From Silurus meridionalis (lineage: Eukaryota; Chordata; Actinopteri; Siluriformes; Siluridae): a stretch of DNA of 64,000 bases. Positions 11,501-21,488 of this stretch are shown here, one piece after another. The notes below the pieces were generated by a model. It searched no databases and was not told the origin of the DNA. It saw nothing but the letters and a program-made list of their open reading frames with translations. The position numbers were made by a program, and so were the translations under genes. The DNA is taken from positions 19,244,025 through 19,308,024 of the forward strand of contig NC_060893.1 of NCBI RefSeq assembly GCF_014805685.1. The letters run 5' to 3'. Each line of letters begins with the position of its first letter. Position 1 is the stretch's first letter.

Positions 11501-14500
11501 TCCATGGCAGACGCCGTGTGGACCGTATCACCATGAAGACCGTAGCGAGGCATTTTGTGCCCAACGACGCCAGCAACAACCATTCCAGAGTGGATGCCTG
11601 AAAGATGCAGAGTTCATGTGCTGAAGGCCAAAAGTCACATACTTTGGATAGTGAAGGTTACAGGGGTTAGAATATAGTGTCTGAACTTAAGCTTGAAGCT
11701 TAGTACTGTCTCTGCCAGACTCTCACTGTCTGTTTGTATTGTCCTCTTTTGATGTAATGTTACATGACTGATCATTTGGTGGAAACATCAGGAGAGACAG
11801 GGTATGGATCCAAGTGCAGAGTTGGTTTAAATAATTATTCTATATCAATTGGTTGTAGTTTAATCAACCAATAAATGTCTATTGTACTTTCTTCCCTCTT
11901 TTGTGCCTGGCTGTATAAGCAGGAAATGAACACATGACCATGGCACTATTGTGCACACCAAAACATTTTCATGAGGTCTGTATGGAGTGAGACTGAGCAG
12001 ACAGAGTTAAGACTGAGCAGCAGTTGTATGACAAAACTCCATTAAATAAAGACACAGGTGGGCTTGATTATAGGCTAGTAATTATCTGGTTACATAAAAG
12101 TTAACTTAGCAGGTAAGCCTATCAAAAAGCCTAGTCTTTGCAAAAACACTATTTGGTTCTTTATTATGCTTAATTTTTATTTGACTTTTTCACAAGTTGG
12201 TTTTTATGGGCTATTTGTTGTTCATTTTCAATCCAACAAATATACATGGATTACAAATGACCCCCACCTATACTACTCAGCTCAGCCGAGTCACGATCGC
12301 TCGCTGTTGAAAGTAGGCATAAATATATGCGGATACATTGTCAAAACAAAGCAGCCTAATCAAGCAGCAGTTGTTTTGTCAAGGTTGCAAACTTCCTGCA
12401 TATTCCCTTACTCTGCATTGACTAGCATTAAGCATTTAACTAGCTTACTAGCTGGCAATATGTAACTCTGGCTCCAGTTCCTTATGAATATGCTTCAAGT
12501 AGACATGATAAAATCACAAAAATAAGGTTCAGGAGAGAACACACCCACTCGGATCTGAATGTTGTTTCCATTAGACGGGTCTTTGAGGTGGTCAATGGAA
12601 CGCACCATGTCCAAGGCCATATCACAGATGTTATGGGCATGGTACTTGGTCTTCTCTGGAGCTCCTGCTACAACCATGTAGGCGTCTCCAATAGTTTCAA
12701 CCTGGAACATACATACTGTACACATCAAAAAGATCATGTGGTTATCACTAAACTAAAATAACCCCCCATACACACATATGCATATTGATACATGAATGCG
12801 ACCTCAAATTCCCACCTTGAAGACTCTGTGCTTCTCGCTGAGTGTGTCAAACAGGGTGTACATAGTGTTGAGCATGGACACCACTTGCATGGGAGTGATG
12901 TGGCTGCAGATACGTGTGAAGCCCACAACATCACTAAACAGGATGGTCACGTCTGGGAACACCTGGGACACATTCACACACAACACAGATCAATTTGGAT
13001 CAAGGTTTTATGGAACATTACATATCCAAAGGTAGCACAAATATTAATGACAAAATATTTTCAGACAAAAGTTTGAAAGAGTCAAAATTTCTGCATATAG
13101 CTGAACCCGAGCTGTCCTCAAAAACATTAGTGCCTGGTCTCAATAATCCACTTGTTAGCTAGATAATCGGAATTCCCCACAGCAACACTCCAAAATCTAG
13201 TGGGAAGCATTCCCAGAAGAGTAGAGGGTACTATAAGATCAAAGGGGGCTAAATCTGGAGTCAGCTGTTCAACAAGTACATACAGTATGGGTATGATGGA
13301 ACACAACATCTATGGCCACATAGGGATATTATCTGTGAAATATATCATAGTTTTATTCTCCTGTGTTTTATATTGTACTCACTCTCACTTCCAACCACCA
13401 CTAAAGTTCCAACCACCACTAAAGACTATATACTGTATAGGTGTTCGTTAGCCCAAATGCTGGTGACAAAAAGAATTGATTATGAGACAATACAGAGATG
13501 TTTTGGTGAAAAGGCGCTTCTAACCTCACACGTGTTCACTGCAGGTTCCCCCTTACGCAGCCTCTTAGCCACAGGTTTGGGAATCATCCTGTACAGCAGG
13601 TCATCTGTTTTCTTCATCTCATAATCCAACATCTTCATGCTCTCCTCCAGCTTGCTTGACTTCTTCTGCTCCTGGGAAAAGAGGAGGGAGCAAGGATGAA
13701 CAGAATGCTATCACTATGACTATAAAAAAAAAAAAAAAAACACTGGCATATTAAAAATAAATCAATCCACTGAAGCATATGCATGCAAACCCTTGTTTTA
13801 ATTCAAATTCCTCATATCATACACCGATTTAGTAAAACAATAAGTTTGATAAGAGTGCATATTGAGAAAGACATCTAATACTAAGATATTAGAAAACTAA
13901 ATAACATGGTTGTTCCTTAGCCCACAAGTACACACACTCATGACCACATCAAGTACCTGTATGAGAGCTCGTTTGAGTTCCTCAGATTGCTGGGTTCCTG
14001 CCAGCACCAGGTCCCTGCTGGAGTCGTGCATGCTCAAATCATTAATGTACAGCCCAGTTTTAAACATTGCGCTCAGGCTCTCCATTCTACAGAAAAAAGA
14101 CACACATATGCACAAACACAAATATGTCCTTGCATAAAATCTCATCATAGATAATGAATAAATCGAATTAGATGACTGAGATGACCAATAAAATAAATCA
14201 TGCTTCATTTGCTATTCAGTCACAATATATACCAAGTATATACTGTGGGTATACAGTATGTGTCTTAAAAAAAACATAAAATGACACTAAGGTTAAATTC
14301 CTTACGTGTTTCATATATCTTTTCAATTTTGCCTGAAAAAAAATTATTTCTGTTTGACGATTGTGGATTGAGCTATTGAAATATATAGATATTTATTTTT
14401 TTTCATTTTTTTTATTTATTTTGGTGTTTAAATGTATTGATTTATTGTCTTCTGTCTGTATACATATGTGTATTTATATATGTGTGTGCATGTCTAACAC

Positions 14501-16562
14501 AGGTGTTCCCAGGAAGATGATGGATTCCCACTCAGGCATGTATCTCATCTGGCCTTTCAGTTTGAGGCAGCGGCTTCCATCGCCCCAGCTCTCCATGGCA
14601 TTGGCACTGTTACCATCTAACCAAGCACACACACATACGCTCACACAAATCATTAAACCTATAACATGTGCTAACAGTACTCATCAGTACTCAAAGGTGC
14701 CACAAGCATTTTTTTTTCTGTTTTTGCCATCTAACATAAATACTGTCTAGTAAGCATTACGATAATGAAACTGTGGTTCAATAATAAACCTGCATTATAA
14801 TAATTTTACTACAATACAATACAATAATTATTTTTTTAATTCCATTTTAATAAGAACAAATGATTTTGAGAAATATACCAAATATTTTGTTATAAATGGC
14901 AGAAAACAGTCTGCACAGTTTTCTTTTCTGACTGTTATAAGATGTGTGTGCTTGAGAAAGGAAAAGTTGAAGAGGGATGTCTGACCTTTGTAGTCATCTC
15001 CAATGATGGACTGGAAGGCCATGAGCTCCACATCTACATCAGCAGTGCGATTAGCATTCTCATAATCAGAGTCTGTGATGAACAGACAATACGACCAATT
15101 TAGCACTGATCCTGCGCTTTTATTAAATCTCCACTATAAGGCTTTGATGAAACATGTGCAGTGGTTAAATAGAACCTTCCTTACTCTGGACTCTATTATG
15201 AAGGTTTCGTTCCCTCTTCACAGGCTCTTTAGACATGATTTCAAATAGGTTGTTAGGGTGAGAAATGATCTGGAACAAAAGACCTAGACTGATTACCATT
15301 CTTTTTTTTTTTTAAATATAGTGAACAAAATGTAGTTATTTTGTTTCAGCTCAGGGTTTCCCTTATAGGTTAGAGAAGGTTAGGGTGGACAAAATGAATG
15401 GCTAATCATCACCACATCATTTACACACCATGTTCCAGGTAAACTCCACTAGAGGGCGTGCCAGGAGGAAGGCATCGTTAATTTTCTTCCCATCCAGATC
15501 AGGAAAGACAGTGGCCAAGCCAGAGCCAACGTTGTGCACCACCATGTCCTATTGAGGACAACCAGCATTACATTATATAATGAGACAAGGAAAGCAATAA
15601 GAAGAAAAATAAATAGCGGCAAGAATGCAAAGTAAAAAAGAGGTGCGGAAAAATGTAAAATAAAGACACAGGAAAAGAAGATGAAGAGAAGAAGAACAAC
15701 AATGAGAAATGATGCATTAAAAGGAAAATAAAACAAAGTTTGGGCATAAAGGCAAAATGAGACTAGATTAGAATAGAAAAAAAACAGAGAAGAGAAGAGA
15801 AGAGAAGAGAAGAGAAGAGAAGAGAAGAGAAGAGAAGAGAAGAGAAGAGAAGAGAGATACTGTACCTGTCTGAACACAATGTTGAAAGGAAAGACCTCGA
15901 AAAAAAAGTCACTAGTGATGGGTAGAATCTCCTGCTCCTCTTCATCCTCTTTCTGGATGTAGCGATATGCTGAGTTATCAAAGTTCAACCTTCAAAACAA
16001 GTCACACATGGGAAGAAGAATTCCTTAAGGCTATTCTTTACGCAAATATCACTCCATCCTCACACTTGAGAAGTGTTTAAAAAAACCCAACCTCAAACCG
16101 AGGGAAGGTTTGCACTGTGCAATGAATGTGTTAGATATTATACCTCATAGTGACGTGAGAATAATCTCCCACCAGCTGCTCAGAAAGAACTTCAACATGA
16201 ATGTCTGTGTCGTAGAACTGTTTCCCCATCTGCCTCAGCTGACCCATAGCATAGTGCAGGTAGCCTTTTCGCTTGCTCCTGCAGACACACACAACAAACA
16301 TGTCACAACAAACTCTTACAACCTACACAAGCTGTAAATAAACCATACTCAGGTCATTACTGATTTCTAACTTTGCGTTTAACCATTGAAGTGTCCTGGT
16401 GAAGGTGTCTCTCCTACCTGTAGTGCAGTGTGACTCCAGTAGCAGACTCCTCCTGGCAGAAAAAGGTGGGTGGCTGCACTTTAGGGTAACTGAAGCGTAG
16501 ATACTCGTGCAGGTTATCCAGGCCATTTACAAAGTCACGCACATGACGGCCTAACACCTGTA

Positions 16563-16618
<56 letters not shown>

Positions 16619-16888
16619 TTGCATGTAGTTGAAGTGTTGGGAACATGGGAGCACACATATCATACATTTACATTATATATTACATACACAAAGTGAAGCC
16701 AATGAATGCCAATAAATTACTAACTCTTACCTTGAGAATGCGATCGTAACCGTACTTCCCGACAAAGCCCAGGAAGTAAACGCCCCAGGAGTTCATCAGC
16801 TCATTATAGGGAGTGCCTGTGACACCACTTGCTGCTTTGGCTATGCGTGGGATTACACTTTCACTGTAGACCTACACAAACGTATGTT

Positions 16889-16969
<81 letters not shown>

Positions 16970-17855
16970 CACAATAGAATATACAGTGAGGAAAATAAGT
17001 ATTTGAACACCCTGCTATTTTGCAAGTTCTTCCACTTAGAAATCATGAAGGGGTCTAAAATTGTCATCGTAGGTGCATTGTGTCCACTGTGAGAGACATA
17101 ATCTAAAAAAAAAAAATCCAGAAATCACAATGTATGATTTTTAAACTATTTATTTGTATGATACAGCTGCAAATAAGTATTTGAAAACCTGAGAAAGTCA
17201 ATGTTAATATTTGGTACAGTAGCCTTTGTTTGCAATTACAGAGGTCAAACGTTTCCTGTAGTGTTTCACCAGGTTTGCACACACTGCAGGAGGGATTTTG
17301 GCCCACTCCTCCACACAGATCTTGAGGTCATTGACAGTCATGTTTAGCTTCTTCCATTTTCTAATGATTGCTCCAACAGTGGACCTTTTTTCACCAAGCT
17401 GCTTGGCAATTTCCCCGTAGCCCTTTCCAGCCTTGTGGAGGTGTACAATTTTGTCTCTAGTGTCTTTGGACAGCTCTTTGGTCTTGGCCATGTTAGTAGT
17501 TGGATTCTTACTGATTGTATGGGGTGGACAGGTGTCTTTATGCAGCTAACGACCTCAAACAGGTGCATCTAATTTAGGATAATAAATGTAGTGGAGGTGG
17601 ACATTTTAAAGGCAGACTAACAGGTCTTTGTGGGTCAGAATTCTAGCTGATAGACAGGTGTTCAAATACTTATTTGCAGCTGTATTATACAAATAAATAG
17701 TTTAAAAATCATATATTGTGATTTCTGGATTTTTTTTTTAGATTATGTCTCTCACAGTGGACATGCACCTACAATGACAATTTCAGACCCCTCCATTAAT
17801 TTCTAAGTGGGAGAACTTGCAAAATAGCAGGGTGTTCAAATACTTATTTTCCTCA

Positions 17856-17930
<75 letters not shown>

Positions 17931-18789
17931 GCTTTTTCTCTTTTTTAAATAACGGATACCCTGTACTCTGTATTTCCATTAACAAGCAACATTTTGTCTG
18001 TTAATTAACAAGAAGAAAGATACAGCATCAAGAAGGCATAAAACACTTGTGCTGTTACAAAAAAATAATAAACAGGTTTCTAAGGTTTGGGGTAATGTGG
18101 CCTGACATGAGGCTGAATAACTTTTGCACCTAATAGTTGATTGTTTTCAACACAAAATATCCTGAAGTGTTCCTGAAACTAATAAGCCAAAAAATACCTC
18201 GTCATGCTGCAGAGAAACTACAAAGCCTTTCATTTGGTAGACTTTGCCACGTCAGAAATGGAAAGTTATGGCTTTTGCTCTGAAAAAATTCTGATTTAGA
18301 TGTTGAAATATTATAATGGTAAAATACTATGGCAGTCAATTGGCAAGAGTGATCCCAGTGAACTGAGTTGAATATATCTTAAAATATATGCAATGATGAT
18401 TCAAATTTGGATAGAATTTTAGTTTTTCAGTTTCAGTTGGTAAACTTAATGGAATTTCGATACACTCGCACTGATATATACAGTACCTGTAATATCTGAA
18501 AACTTAGACACAGCACAAACAAATGATATGTTTAATTTTATTTGTCAGAATTTGTCTTTTGTCAGAGGTCTCTCGGAATGTATATATTTAAAAAACTTTT
18601 AGTTTTCATTCTACTTCTGTAACATAAAATCTAGATTGGAAAAGTACATGGAGATTAAAGATCTCTCACCTGGTGTGTAACAAAGGAGTGAAGTCGGACA
18701 TCTGCCCTCTCCCTCACCAGCTTCCACACGTCGTCCCCATACGACTCCTTAATGAAGTCATGCAGACTCTCGCACAGCAGGCCATACAT
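7584..18789 (-). CDS. gucy1b2: Soluble guanylate cyclase beta-2-type subunit, complete, 18 coding exons
   Basis: Exons (5' to 3'): 18789-18670, 16871-16731, 16557-16418, 16278-16144, 15989-15866, 15548-15429, 15269-15185, 15072-14986, 14616-14499, 14086-13957, 13671-13525, 12962-12816, 12701-12545, 11597-11488, 11384-11295, 10183-10037, 9619-9482, 7718-7584. All junctions are GT-AG and phases match, giving 756 aa. H-NOX is residues 1 to about 185, with proximal heme ligand His104 (LDNLHEY) and YxSxR motif YRSKR at 133-137. HNOB/PAS-like region is about 205-395, signalling helix about 385-445, cyclase domain about 450-630. Metal Asp460 (ILFSD) and Asp504 (ETIGD) and Glu500 are present. Exon 14 reads [18 protein letters not shown], so Cys, Asn and Arg of the usual PRYCLFGDTVNTASRMES are Gly570, His577 and Ala581. 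The acidic, Ser-rich tail ends CSIS, a CaaX box; rat beta-2 also ends in a prenylation motif. The family senses NO or O2 through heme and makes cGMP. The 9482 donor (AAG|GTTGCA) is weak. Invertebrate Gyc-88E-type cyclases look similar. Confidence 0.93.
8020..8936 (+). mobile_element. Truncated LINE (RT fragment plus 3' UTR) in the last gucy1b2 intron
   Basis: 8023-8200 encodes a reverse-transcriptase block ([20 protein letters not shown], then [11 protein letters not shown]), typical of L2/Rex-like non-LTR elements. The remaining RT is missing. The sequence then passes into an untranslated part with a (CT)n tract at about 8501-8540, and a tail TGCTATGCAAATAAAAATGA ending in repeated GAATT-type units. 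This is an internally shortened, dead copy lying antisense to gucy1b2. Confidence 0.65.
8945..9375 (-). mobile_element. Eroded Tc1-like element fragment
   Basis: This belongs to a family also seen at 13085-13325, 19495-19740, 29820-30250, 37590-37890 and 38570-39275. Shared landmarks are TTTGAAGTGTGCTTTTGACA/TTTGTGCTCATTCAGTCA and GAGGAGGCCTGGC. The reverse complement recalls the C-terminal part of Tc1-type transposases, with many stops. It lies in the last gucy1b2 intron. Confidence 0.5.
13085..13325 (+). mobile_element. Eroded Tc1-like element fragment
   Basis: Same family as 8945-9375 but opposite orientation, with landmarks ACTCCAAAATCTAGTGGGAA and CAGAAGAGTAGAGGGTACTA. It is in a gucy1b2 intron between exons 11 and 12 and is non-functional. 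Confidence 0.5.
15779..15855. repeat. (GAGAA)n pentanucleotide repeat next to a gucy1b2 donor
   Basis: About 15 GAGAA units. In the gucy1b2 sense this is a (TTCTC)n pyrimidine run starting roughly 10 bp after the donor of exon 5 (exon end 15866). Confidence 0.9.
16563..16618. repeat. (CA)n microsatellite abutting the gucy1b2 exon 3 acceptor
   Basis: In the gucy1b2 sense the intron ends in about 27 TG units followed directly by TATTACAG at the exon start (16557). The repeat takes the place of the polypyrimidine tract. Confidence 0.95.
16886..16964. repeat. (TA)n tract left of the Tc1 element
   Basis: About 38 TA units. It continues to the right of the inserted Tc1 element at 17859-17931, which suggests one TA array split by the insertion. 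Confidence 0.9.
16984..17858 (-). mobile_element. Internally deleted Tc1-like transposon with about 200-bp inverted repeats
   Basis: The tips are CAGTGAGGAAAATAAGTATT and its complement ending CTTATTTTCCTCACTG, with TA at 16982-16983 and 17859-17860. Each arm runs about 215 bp. The outer ATAAGTATTTGAA motif recurs at the inner end of each arm (AATAAGTATTTGAAAACC near 17173; TTCAAATACTTATTTGCAGC near 17661). This is the paired direct-repeat (IR/DR) layout known from Sleeping Beauty-type Tc1 elements. Total length is 875 bp, against roughly 1.6 kb for complete relatives. It lies in gucy1b2 intron 1, same strand. Confidence 0.9.
17204..17491 (-). pseudogene. Tc1 transposase, N-terminus fused to C-terminus by internal deletion
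   Basis: The 95-residue open frame starts [20 protein letters not shown] and keeps the first helix-turn-helix ([20 protein letters not shown]). At about residue 50 it jumps to sequence matching the last part of Tc1 transposases ([15 protein letters not shown] to [11 protein letters not shown]). Full enzymes are about 340 residues. The second DNA-binding helix, nuclear signal and the whole DDE catalytic core are missing, yet the frame is still open. It cannot catalyse transposition. Confidence 0.85.
17859..17932. repeat. (TA)n tract right of the Tc1 element
   Basis: About 36 TA units with one TACA interruption near the end. Confidence 0.9.
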
Positions 18790-19494
18790 GCTGACTACAT
18801 TCGAAATACATATTATGCAAATTCAGAGGCCCTTTTTTTAGAACACACAAACAGGCTTACTCATTTTGGAGTGGATAAATTACTCACACTCAAAACTGTA
18901 AAGCCTTGGTCACACTATCTTCAGAAACTTTGTGAGACTGATCTTTGGATCACAAAATGAAGAAAAGCTTGATGAGAAATATCAAGAACCTGTGGAGAAA
19001 AGTGACGGCAGAAATGCTCATAAAAGAGGTCCATCAGAAGACATATAGTTTGTCCTAAATGAGAAACTCAGCTTGCTTGTCTTTTCTACTATATTCTTTG
19101 AACACACAATAGTCAAATGCTTGATGCTAAATTAACAATGTTCTCGCTACATTATTAACTGACCTGAGTCCTTCTGATACAACAGAGCTGTTGAGAATCT
19201 GTCAGGTGGGACAGAGCTCATTTTTAAAAGCTGGCCCATTTATGTACACTCTTGAGAGGCAGAGCTTATTCATTGTTAAAATGTCAACTGGTGCTGACAT
19301 GTCTGGATGTCTGCCAGTAGCAGCTTGATGCAAGGCAGCTCTCAATCACACATGTTTCTAAACTGAAGGACACCTTCACTGATAAGTACGAGGGAAACCA
19401 TTAAACCAAATGGGAAACTTAATTATGGACTGTAGTGCAAATGTGTGATGTTGCAAATATTAGTCAAATATACTGTATTTGGGATACATATATA

Positions 19495-19740
19495 TAGACA
19501 CTATATAGACACAAATTTGTGCACACCTTGCCATAAGGTTTGTATGTGAATTTTGATTATCCAATTTTACATAAAGTCCCCATTTGCTATTATAATAAAC
19601 TCAATTCTTCTGAAGAGATGTTCCACTAGATTGTGGAGTGTGCTTGTGGAGATTTGTGCTGATTCAGCCACAATGGTATTCGTAAAGTCAGGCACTGATG
19701 TAGAATGAGGAGGCCCAATATTTTTGTGTATAAAGATAAG
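19495..19740 (-). mobile_element. Eroded Tc1-like element fragment
   Basis: It shares GATTGTGGAGTGTGCTTGTG, ATTTGTGCTGATTCAGCCAC and GATGTAGAATGAGGAGGCCC with the copies at 8945 and 38570. No open transposase frame remains. Confidence 0.5.
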
Positions 19741-20680
19741 TTAGGATAAATACCTAATTTACAATAACACCGAAATAATATAGAGTCAAGTCAAGTCAAG
19801 AAGCTTTTATTTTCATTTCAAAAATATATAGCTGACACAGTACACAGTGAAATGAAACAACGTTCCTCCAGAACCCTGATGCTACATAAAACACAATCAC
19901 AGAACAGAAAACTCAGGGCTAAGGACTACATAAGTGCAAGTGCATGTGTGCAACCTGGTGCAAACAGTGCAAAGACAACACAAGACAGTGCAAGACAACA
20001 CAGGACAGTGCAAGACAACACACAAAACACAAAATAGGTCCACCATTAAACAAAACAGTAAGCAGCAATCCAGAAAAGATGTGCAAAAACAGCATGTAAA
20101 CAGTTTATGGTAATGAAGTGAGTAAATGGTAATAGGGTAAATGTAATATGAGTGGTACTGAAGATATGGATGTGAGAATATACAGAATGGAGCAATACAA
20201 CCTGAAGATTACATGCAGTAAAAGCGGTTATAGCTAACAATTACATGTTCAGTTACATGTTTAAACATGATGTGAGAGTGAGGTTGCACTTTATGTAAAT
20301 CACTTCTTTTTAAACTAAATAAAAGAATAATTTTATAAAGCCTCTGTGTTTAAAACTGTGTTTAATATGTGCTATCTATATATCTTCCAAAAGGTTATTA
20401 GGTTTGTCTGTCTGAGAAATCCTTTGATGCTTAACCATCCAATAAAATTGAAGAACTCTATTTCTAAAAGAGCATAAGCCCACATTTGGAGAAATCGTGT
20501 CATCTGACTCTCTGAGGGTTGATCCTCTGAAAAAACAATGAAGAACTTTATAACAGAGAGTTTCCCTTTCAGAAAAGTTCCCCGAATAGAACCTCTGTAG
20601 CCAAATAACACATGGAAAGGTATATCTCAAGCATCTAGATCAAATTCGGGTCAAGCTGTGACTGTGACAGTCTCCGCGGT

Positions 20681-20681
<1 letters not shown>

Positions 20682-20770
<89 letters not shown>

Positions 20771-20802
20771 CTTTGGACAGGCTGGTATGCCCACACACAC
20801 AA

Positions 20803-20858
<56 letters not shown>
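20682..20858. repeat. Twin (CA)n microsatellites around a 35-bp spacer
   Basis: About 44 CA units (to 20770), a short unique spacer (GCTTTGGACAGGCTGGTATG), then about 28 more CA units. The Cys-Val and His-Thr open frames across it are artefacts. Confidence 0.95.
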
Positions 20859-20860
<2 letters not shown>

Positions 20861-21118
20861 GCGTAAATCAGGGATCAGGTTTTTATTATGGTGGATGCAG
20901 CGTGGGTCAGGGTGAAAATCCTCACCCCATATAGCCTCTCGCCACCTTGGCTAATATTACAGTGGTGATGTAAGTGCAGAAATTGACCTGTCTGAGTCTA
21001 TACAAACCCTCTTGCACACAAGTTCCACACAGACCTCAAGCAACATCTCGCCCCAGCATTTCCTTAAACCCTACACTCATACACAGGTAAGCTGAGGCTA
21101 TTATCACATATTGAAAAG

Positions 21119-21172
<54 letters not shown>
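21119..21172. repeat. (TG)n microsatellite
   Basis: About 26 TG units, about 320 bp upstream of the myozenin start codon. Confidence 0.95.
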
Positions 21173-21173
<1 letters not shown>

Positions 21174-21488
21174 ATAATGTGCACTATGTGAGAGGAATAT
21201 AGTAAAAATAGCAATAAGCTCATTTGAACAGGAATTTAAAGGTTCAGACTGTTCAAATGTTATCATTAATTAAGTGATAACATTTATTAAAAATAATGCA
21301 GAACAAATTACTGAGTATGGTAGAGTGATTTACAAGTATGACTCAATGAAAATGAAAATGATCTGCAGAGAAAAAATGAGGCAAAATTTGTGCAGCCAGT
21401 GAAAGAGCTTTGAAAAGGGTGCATGCATTATCAAGTGGCATAGAAATGCAGAGTGGATGTGGTTTTGTATGTATACAGAGTGGAGAGG

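Larger units (their letters stand above)
18790..21488. other. Head-to-head intergenic region between gucy1b2 and myozenin
   Basis: Promoters for both genes should lie here, but no TATA box or GC island stands out. It holds an eroded Tc1-like fragment (19495-19740), a retroposon tail at about 19786-20010 (AGTCAAGAAGCTTTTATTTT, CACAGTGAAATGAAACAACG), two (CA)n arrays and a (TG)n array. AG-like junctions just upstream of the 18789 ATG (TGTAG|TCAGC) make a split 5' UTR for gucy1b2 possible. Confidence 0.5.

Noticed and set aside
11488..11597. gucy1b2 as a pseudogene
   Set aside because: Despite the active-site changes, all 18 exons have consistent phases, no internal stops and a conserved heme domain. 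The gene looks maintained.
15449..15988. 179-residue minus-strand frame read as one protein
   Set aside because: It is two gucy1b2 exons (15989-15866 and 15548-15429) joined through an intron that happens to be open across the pentanucleotide repeat.
20635..20915. Open frames of alternating Cys-Val or His-Thr (also at 41275-41522 and 36494-36676)
   Set aside because: Pure products of CA/TG microsatellites, with equivalent frames on both strands.
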